A stretch of 9,694 nt of DNA from Bog-473 sp964457065. Its GTDB lineage: Bacteria > Actinomycetota > Acidimicrobiia > Acidimicrobiales > RAAP-2. Positions 5,837-9,694 of the stretch are shown here, one piece after another. Made by a program: the position numbers and the translations under genes. How positions within the stretch are numbered: the first letter of the stretch is position 1; every line of letters begins with the position of its first letter. Below the pieces are notes generated by a model that ran no database searches, was not told where the DNA came from, and saw only the letters and a list, made by a program, of their open reading frames with translations. The DNA lies in NCBI GenBank assembly GCA_964457065.1, contig CAYWDQ010000117.1, positions 1 through 9,694 of the forward strand, in the 5' to 3' direction.

Positions 5837-5873
5837 GACAGAACCCCGCCTCGCTCGGAGACGGGGTTCTGTC
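5837..5873. terminator. Hairpin terminator between convergent cysQ and the cold-shock gene
   Basis: GACAGAACCCCG (5837-5848) and CGGGGTTCTGTC (5862-5873) are perfect 12-bp arms. The 13-nt loop can add CTC/GAG pairing. It lies in the 92-bp gap between two convergent genes, so it probably stops transcription from both sides. Only short T-containing tracts follow (GTTGACT rightward, AATT leftward), so it is not a textbook U-tract terminator. Confidence 0.85.
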
Positions 5874-5895
5874 GTTGACTGCGTGAAGATCGGCG

Positions 5896-6102
5896 TCAGC
5901 CGATGGCGCGCACGTTCGCGGCCTGCAGGCCCTTGGGGCCTTGGTTGGTCTCGAATTCGACCTTCTGGCCTTCCTCGAGATTGCGGTAGCCCGTACCGGC
6001 AATCGCGCTGAAATGCACGAAAACGTCGGGGCCCCCACCGTCCTGGGTGATGAAGCCGAAGCCCTTCTCACCGTTAAACCACTTCACGGAACCAGTTGCC
6101 AT
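5896..6102 (-). CDS. cspA: Cold-shock protein, CspA family, 68 aa
   Basis: Single cold-shock domain that binds single-stranded RNA/DNA and acts in the cytoplasm as an RNA chaperone. The whole length fits the family: SVKWFNGEKGFGFIT (5-19) carries RNP1 (KGFGFIT), VFVHFSAI (27-34) carries RNP2, and the protein ends EEGQKVEFETNQGPKGLQAA then NVRAIG, close to actinobacterial CspA. Start ATG 6102 has AGGAG (6113-6117, leftward) 10 nt upstream. The gene is convergent with cysQ across a hairpin terminator and divergent from the carotenoid oxygenase. A leader of more than 100 nt with a small hairpin is plausible, as in other cold-shock genes. The symbol follows family resemblance; paralogues elsewhere in the genome cannot be excluded. 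Confidence 0.97.
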   Translation of the reverse strand: MATGSVKWFNGEKGFGFITQDGGGPDVFVHFSAIAGTGYRNLEEGQKVEFETNQGPKGLQAANVRAIG

Positions 6103-6158
6103 TGAAAATCCACTCCTCTCCTGGCCAGATTTGACCCGTGTTGGTGGGCCATGGCCGG

Positions 6159-6174
6159 TAGCTCTCGCGAGCTA
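6159..6174 (-). promoter_or_regulatory. Small leader hairpin with a GNRA tetraloop upstream of cspA
   Basis: On the leftward strand TAGCTC-GCGA-GAGCTA forms a 6-bp stem closed by GCGA, a GNRA-type tetraloop, 57-72 nt before the cspA start. Cold-shock mRNA leaders in other bacteria are structured and temperature-responsive, so a regulatory role is plausible but unproven. Confidence 0.45.
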
Positions 6175-6216
6175 GAGGGATTTCCAAACTTGTGATGGTG
6201 GTGCCCTCGAGGGAGA

Positions 6217-6222
6217 ACCTTA
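6217..6222 (-). promoter_or_regulatory. Possible -10 hexamer (TAAGGT) of cspA
   Basis: Read leftward, TAAGGT matches the TANNNT pattern and would start a leader of about 105-110 nt containing the GNRA hairpin. No convincing -35 stands 16-18 nt upstream. Confidence 0.3.
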
Positions 6223-6321
6223 GCGCGCCGGGGGGTGCAAAGGGTGTCTGAGCCTGCCCACGCACGGATTGGTCACGCATTCTTCACCTGGAGTGCCTAG
6301 TTTGGAACCGTCGTTCTCTCC

Positions 6322-6328
6322 AAGGAGG
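6322..6328 (+). promoter_or_regulatory. Strong Shine-Dalgarno fixing the carotenoid oxygenase start
   Basis: AAGGAGG lies 6 nt before GTG 6335. This decides the start against the in-frame TTG at 6269, which has no ribosome site. Confidence 0.85.
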
Positions 6329-6334
6329 CCATCC

Positions 6335-7696
6335 GTGACGGTCGCTGCGAACCCGTACCTCCAGGGCAATTTCGCCCCCGTGCACGAGGAGGTCACCTCG
6401 ACCGAGCTGGCGGTGACCGGCCGGGTGCCCGACGCCCTCTGCGGCCGGTACCTGCGGAACGGCCCGAATCCGGTGTCGGTGCCCGAGCCGGCGGCCTACC
6501 ACTGGTTCACCGGCGACGGGATGGTGCACGGGATCCGCCTGCGCGACGGCCGGGCGGAGTGGTACCGGAACCGCTGGGTGCGCTCCGCCGACGTGGCGCG
6601 CGCCCTGGACGAGGAGCCCCGTCCCGGCGCCGTGCACGCGGGCATGGACTTCGCCCCCAACACCAACGTCATCGGGCACGCCGGGCGCACCTTTGCCATC
6701 GTCGAGGCCGGCGCACGCCCGTACGAGCTCACCGACGAGCTCGACACGATGGGCCCCTGCGACTTCGGCGGCACCCTCGAGGGTGGCTACACCGCCCATC
6801 CCAAGCGGGACCCGCTGACCGGCGAGCTCTACGCCGTCTCCTACTTCTTCGGGTGGGGCGACGACGTCGAGGTGACGGTCCTCGATGCGCAGGCGCGGGT
6901 GCGGTCTGCGAGACGCGTGTCGATGGGCGGGCCGGTGAGCGTGCACGACACCGCCATCACCCAGCGCTACATCGTCCTGCTCGACCTCCCCGTGACCTTC
7001 AGCATGGAGGCCGTTGCCGCGGGAGCGCAGTTCCCGTACCGCTGGCAGGAGGGGTACCGCGCCCGCGTGGGCCTGCTGCCCCGCGACGGTGACGCCATCG
7101 ACGCCGTCTGGCACGACGTCGACCCGTGCTACGTGTTCCACCCCATGAACGCGTTCGACGTGCGCGACGGCGACGGGATCGTGCTCGACGTGGTGCGGCA
7201 CCCCTCCATGTTCCGGACCCAGCTCCTCGGCCCCGCCGAGGGGTCGCCGACGCTGGAGCGGTGGCATCTCGACGGGCGCGGCGGCGCGGTCAAGGAGGAG
7301 CGGCTCGACGATCGCGGCCAGGAGTTCCCCCGCGTCGACGAGCGGCGGGTCGGTCTCCTGCACCGCTACGGCTACGCGGTGGCGGTCGAAGAGTCCGACG
7401 ACATCCTCGGCACCGAGTCCGTGCTGATCCGTCACGACCTCGAGCGCGGCACGAGCTCCACCCGGTCCTTCGGCCGTGGCGCCTCGCTGGGCGAGGCCGT
7501 CTTCGTCCCCCGTGCCGACGACGCCGACGAGTCCGACGGCTGGCTTATGGCGCTGGTGCACTCGCCCGAGGCGGGCTCCTCGGCGTTGCACATCCTCAAC
7601 GCCGACGACGTCGACGGCGAGGCGCAGGCCGTGATCGAGCTCCCGCAGCGGGTGCCCGCCGGGTTCCACGGCAACTGGGTGCCGGACCCGGCCTGA
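6335..7696 (+). CDS. Carotenoid cleavage oxygenase (RPE65 / lignostilbene dioxygenase family), 453 aa
   Basis: Non-haem Fe(II) dioxygenase that cleaves a C=C bond in carotenoids, apocarotenoids or stilbene-like compounds; soluble or membrane-associated. The length is typical for the family. The N-terminal motif RYLRNGPNPV (38-47) and HWFTGDGMVHGIRL (56-69) are diagnostic. The four iron-binding His of the seven-bladed propeller are all visible: H155 (GYTAHPKRDP), H204 (VSVHDTAIT), H269 (YVFHPMNAFD) and H445 near the C-terminus (GFHGNWVPDPA). EFPRVDERRVG (330-340) is another family stretch. GTG 6335 is chosen for its ribosome site. No carotenoid biosynthesis genes are in the window, so the substrate is unknown. 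The gene is divergent from cspA and followed by a GC repeat and an unrelated exported protein. Confidence 0.96.
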   Translation: MTVAANPYLQGNFAPVHEEVTSTELAVTGRVPDALCGRYLRNGPNPVSVPEPAAYHWFTGDGMVHGIRLRDGRAEWYRNRWVRSADVARALDEEPRPGAVHAGMDFAPNTNVIGHAGRTFAIVEAGARPYELTDELDTMGPCDFGGTLEGGYTAHPKRDPLTGELYAVSYFFGWGDDVEVTVLDAQARVRSARRVSMGGPVSVHDTAITQRYIVLLDLPVTFSMEAVAAGAQFPYRWQEGYRARVGLLPRDGDAIDAVWHDVDPCYVFHPMNAFDVRDGDGIVLDVVRHPSMFRTQLLGPAEGSPTLERWHLDGRGGAVKEERLDDRGQEFPRVDERRVGLLHRYGYAVAVEESDDILGTESVLIRHDLERGTSSTRSFGRGASLGEAVFVPRADDADESDGWLMALVHSPEAGSSALHILNADDVDGEAQAVIELPQRVPAGFHGNWVPDPA

Positions 7697-7720
7697 GCTG
7701 ATCGCGTCGGGGCTTGGCCC

Positions 7721-7745
7721 GGCCGGGCCGGGCCGGGCCGGGCGG
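7721..7745. repeat. GGCCG pentanucleotide repeat
   Basis: Four exact GGCCG units (7721-7740) followed by GGCGG. The stretch is self-complementary (GCCCGGCCGGGC) and can fold, so it may help end the oxygenase transcript. It sits where the -35 region of the next gene would be. Confidence 0.75.
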
Positions 7746-7747
7746 GG

Positions 7748-7753
7748 TACCAT
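7748..7753 (+). promoter_or_regulatory. -10 element (TACCAT) for a leaderless transcript
   Basis: TACCAT matches the actinobacterial -10 consensus TANNNT and ends 6 nt before GTG 7760, so transcription would begin at or next to the start codon. No well-placed Shine-Dalgarno is present, which fits leaderless translation, common in actinobacteria. Confidence 0.55.
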
Positions 7754-7759
7754 TGCGCT

Positions 7760-8554
7760 GTGTTCGTCTGGCAATGGTTCCAGCAGCACCGGTTGCTGTC
7801 GGTCCTCGTACTCGCCGTGGTCATCGCCGGCTCCGCCGGCGGGACGGCGTGGGCGCTCGTGTTCCGCACCGTGTCGTCGCCCGTGGGCCTGCGCGAGGCG
7901 CTGCGCATCTACCGACGGGAGCAGACGGGCAAGGTGCTCGCCACGCTGCGCAACCGGCTGCCGGAACCGGGTGTCTACACGTACCGCACCAGTGGCGGTG
8001 AGGGCTTGAGCCTCATGGGGGTGCAGCGCTCCTTCCCCTCGAGCACCTCCATGATCGTGGCCGACGGGCGTTGCGCGACCGTGAGCTGGGTCCCCATCAC
8101 CCAGCACACCGAGGCGACCACCCTGTGCGCCGGCAGCGACGGCGCGTTGCGCGTGCCCAGGCTCGTCACCGACGAGTCGATCGCCGGCACGACCACCACG
8201 TCCACGGTGGACTGCCCGGCGACGGCCTACCTGTTGCCGCCGGCGGCGCACCCCGGGGAGCGCTGGGGCGTCATGTGCTCGCTGGCGAGCCCGGCGGAGA
8301 AGGTGGCCCTGGCCGGGGAGGCGCTCGGTGAGGCGACCATGGTGGTCGGCGGGCACGCCGTGACCGTCGAGCACACCCGGTTCACCCTCACCTTCACCGG
8401 GACCGAGCACGGCACCAACCCGACGGACTTCTGGATCGTGCCCAGCACCGGGCTCATCGTGCGCGAGCGGGAGACGGTGGGCGTGACCCAGGGCGGTGTC
8501 CGCTACGACGAGAGCATGGTCGCCACGCTCACCGGGCTCGACCCTTTGCGCTGA
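7760..8554 (+). CDS. Membrane-anchored exported protein of unknown function with four cysteines, 264 aa
   Basis: Not recognised as a named family. A short cytoplasmic N-terminus (FVWQWFQQHR) is followed by one hydrophobic segment (about 12-34, LLSVLVLAVVIAGSAGGTAW), read as an uncleaved signal anchor with the rest outside the membrane; no lipobox Cys follows. A helical linker (42-67) leads to a beta-rich domain beginning PGVYTYRTSGGEGLSLMG. C105, C123, C152 and C173 are the only Cys and may form two disulfides, which fits an exported domain. The C-terminal part (FTLTFTGTEHGTNPTDFW, then TGLIVRERET) resembles the end of beta-sheet envelope proteins, but no family is claimed. GTG 7760 is supported by a -10 element immediately upstream. 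The last 26 bp overlap the convergent YjbR-family gene. Confidence 0.85.
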   Translation: MFVWQWFQQHRLLSVLVLAVVIAGSAGGTAWALVFRTVSSPVGLREALRIYRREQTGKVLATLRNRLPEPGVYTYRTSGGEGLSLMGVQRSFPSSTSMIVADGRCATVSWVPITQHTEATTLCAGSDGALRVPRLVTDESIAGTTTTSTVDCPATAYLLPPAAHPGERWGVMCSLASPAEKVALAGEALGEATMVVGGHAVTVEHTRFTLTFTGTEHGTNPTDFWIVPSTGLIVRERETVGVTQGGVRYDESMVATLTGLDPLR

Positions 8555-8930
8555 CGGTGGGATCCGGCGGCGTGCCGACCTGCGCCGCCAGTCGCTTCGG
8601 CGCCGTCAGGCAGTAGCTCTCGGCGATCAGCTCGGCCACCTCGTCCCAGTCGAGGGCGCCCGTGCGGTCGAGCCGCACCCCGACCCAGCCGATGTGCCCG
8701 ACGTACTTCGGCACGAAGAAGCGCCCGGGGTCCGATGCCACCAGGACCGCCTGCACGCCCTTGGGGGCCTTCAGCGTCATGGACTTCCCGTCCTCGCCCG
8801 TCATGACGAAGAACTTGTCCCGGATCCGGAACGCCGGTTGGGTGTGGTCGCCGAAGGGTCGCTCCTCGGCCTCGGGGAGCGCCAGGCACAGGGCGCGCAC
8901 CCGGTCGAGAGGGGAGCGCCCCGGGCTCAC
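8529..8930 (-). CDS. MmcQ/YjbR-family protein, 133 aa
   Basis: Small protein of the YjbR/MmcQ family (CyaY-like fold, often annotated as DNA-binding, role not established). The signature runs along the whole chain: VRALCLALPEAEERPFGDHT (11-30), PAFRIRDKFFVM (32-43), SMTLKAPKG (50-58), the highly conserved FFVPKYVGHIGWVGVRLD (71-88), then DWDEVAELIAESYCLTAPKR (94-113). GTG 8930 overlaps the TGA of the ferritin-like gene (GTGA); GGAGG (8931-8935, leftward) directly abuts it, which is closer than usual and suggests initiation by translational coupling. An in-frame GTG at codon 11 is possible but would trim the family N-terminus. The C-terminal 26 bp overlap the convergent exported-protein gene, leaving no room for an intergenic terminator. 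Confidence 0.92.
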   Translation of the reverse strand: MSPGRSPLDRVRALCLALPEAEERPFGDHTQPAFRIRDKFFVMTGEDGKSMTLKAPKGVQAVLVASDPGRFFVPKYVGHIGWVGVRLDRTGALDWDEVAELIAESYCLTAPKRLAAQVGTPPDPTVSAKGRAR

Positions 8931-9694
8931 CCTCCGGAGACGTCGGGCGACGCGCCGAGGGCGCCCCGGGCCGCCCGGTCCTGGGCGACGGCGTCGTAGG
9001 ACTCGTAGTCGGACCCCGTGTCGTCGGCGAACTCGAATTCGAGCAGCCCGGCCTCGCCCCACTTCTGGCGCAGGTACCCGTTGTTCGCATCGAGGAGGCC
9101 CAGCTTGCGGACGTTGGGAACCAGCTTGGCGAAGAACCCGCGGGCGAAGCCCCGCATCGGGTTCGTCTTCGCCTTCTCGGCCGCCTGCACGATGAAGGGG
9201 AACACCGCGTCGGCGGTCGTGCCCATGCGCTCCCACACCTCGGGCGTGGTGGCCCGGGACCGCGAGTTCAGCGTGGCGTCCACCATGAACTCCTGGCGTT
9301 CGCGCAGCTCGGCCTCGCTCAGGTCGCGGTAGAACTCCGACAGTGTCAACACGCCGAACGCCACGTGGCGCGCCTCGTCGGACATGACGTAGCGCAGGAG
9401 CTTCGTCAGCAGCGGCTCCTTGGTGCGCCGCAGCATGTCGCCGAAGGCGGCCAACGCCAGCGACTCGATCACGATCTGCATCCCGAGGTACGCGATGTCC
9501 CACCGCGAGTCCTCGAGCAGCGACCAGATCTGCGCCTTGAGGAAGGGGCTCATCGGGTACGCGTCGCCGAGCTTGGTGCGGAGATACTTGGCGAAGACCT
9601 CCGTGTGCCGCGCCTCGTCCATGGTCTGGGTCGAGGCGTAGTACTTGGCGTCGATCCACGGCACCGTCTCGACGATCTTGGCCGCCGTCATCAT
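8927..9694 (-). CDS. Ferritin-like di-iron protein (R2/AurF-like fold), C-terminal 255 residues visible
   Basis: Ferritin-like four-helix protein with a carboxylate-bridged di-iron site, probably an oxygenase or oxidase. Visible ligands: DEARH at 26-30 (E27, H30), E77 in GMQIVIESLALAAF, and DEARH at 106-110 (E107, H110). This is the E-x-x-H / E / E-x-x-H half of a standard site; the first Glu belongs to a preceding helix that is absent, so the gene continues past the right edge and the Met-Met at 9694 is unlikely to be the start. After the helical core comes a Lys/Arg-rich tail (ANNGYLRQKWGEAG) and an acidic C-terminus (EFEFADDTGSDYESYD). The TGA overlaps the GTG of the YjbR-family gene, so the two are probably one operon. 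The substrate is unknown. Confidence 0.88.
   Translation of the reverse strand: MMTAAKIVETVPWIDAKYYASTQTMDEARHTEVFAKYLRTKLGDAYPMSPFLKAQIWSLLEDSRWDIAYLGMQIVIESLALAAFGDMLRRTKEPLLTKLLRYVMSDEARHVAFGVLTLSEFYRDLSEAELRERQEFMVDATLNSRSRATTPEVWERMGTTADAVFPFIVQAAEKAKTNPMRGFARGFFAKLVPNVRKLGLLDANNGYLRQKWGEAGLLEFEFADDTGSDYESYDAVAQDRAARGALGASPDVSGG

Larger units (their letters stand above)
6103..6334. promoter_or_regulatory. Divergent leader/promoter region of cspA and the carotenoid oxygenase
   Basis: This 232-bp stretch is visibly less GC-rich than its surroundings. Leftward it would hold the cspA promoter and leader; rightward it holds the oxygenase promoter. Palindromes GGCCATGGCC (6147-6156) and CCCTCGAGGG (6204-6213) are present, as is the hairpin at 6159-6174. 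TAGTTT (6298-6303) could be a rightward -10, but no -35 is seen at the right spacing. Confidence 0.45.

Noticed and set aside
6074..6280. Small leftward open frame in the cspA leader
   Set aside because: It overlaps the cspA start and leader, has no known motif and is more likely untranslated leader sequence.
6269..6334. Upstream TTG 6269 as start of the carotenoid oxygenase
   Set aside because: No ribosome site precedes it, and a near-perfect AAGGAGG lies 6 nt before GTG 6335; family N-termini match the later start.
6284..8410. Long leftward open frame across the carotenoid oxygenase and exported-protein genes
   Set aside because: It is antisense to two well-supported genes, with repetitive Arg/Gly/His composition and no domain.

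Overview
The window is high-GC DNA (about 70% G+C by eye) with strong G/C preference at third codon positions, several GTG starts, PspC-domain signalling genes, a NarL-type two-component pair and an actinobacterial-type CspA. This fits an environmental actinomycete (Actinomycetota); the gene content would suit Acidimicrobiia, but that rank is an inference. No rRNA, tRNA, CRISPR array, prophage or insertion sequence was seen.

Left block (1-5803). Four genes run leftward from about 2791: a small PspC-domain membrane protein, a DUF1707 two-helix membrane protein, a stand-alone cyclic-nucleotide-binding (CNB) protein and an MMPL/RND-type exporter that runs off the left edge. Facing away from them are a PspC-domain histidine kinase, its LuxR/NarL-type response regulator (GTGA overlap) and a cysQ-like phosphatase gene, which is split by an apparent 1-nt deletion. 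A PspC peptide back to back with a PspC-kinase/regulator pair suggests a cell-envelope sensing unit, with the DUF1707, CNB and MMPL proteins as possible co-regulated members.

Middle (5804-6334). A bidirectional hairpin terminator separates cysQ from a leftward cspA-type cold-shock gene. That gene has a leader of over 100 nt containing a small hairpin with a GNRA loop, and its upstream region is shared with a divergent carotenoid oxygenase.

Right block (6335-9694). A complete carotenoid cleavage oxygenase (four iron-binding His visible) is followed by a GGCCG repeat and a membrane-anchored four-cysteine exported protein of unknown function, probably translated from a leaderless mRNA. Converging on it, with a 26-bp tail-to-tail overlap, is a YjbR/MmcQ-family gene. 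That gene overlaps by 4 bp the end of a ferritin-like di-iron protein that enters from beyond the right edge.

Most notable observations: a perfect 14-bp inverted repeat with a 4-nt loop at the start of the CNB gene; GGTC-rich tandem repeats between the PspC and DUF1707 genes; coding-like sequence upstream of the only standard kinase start codon; the cysQ frameshift; and the leaderless start.
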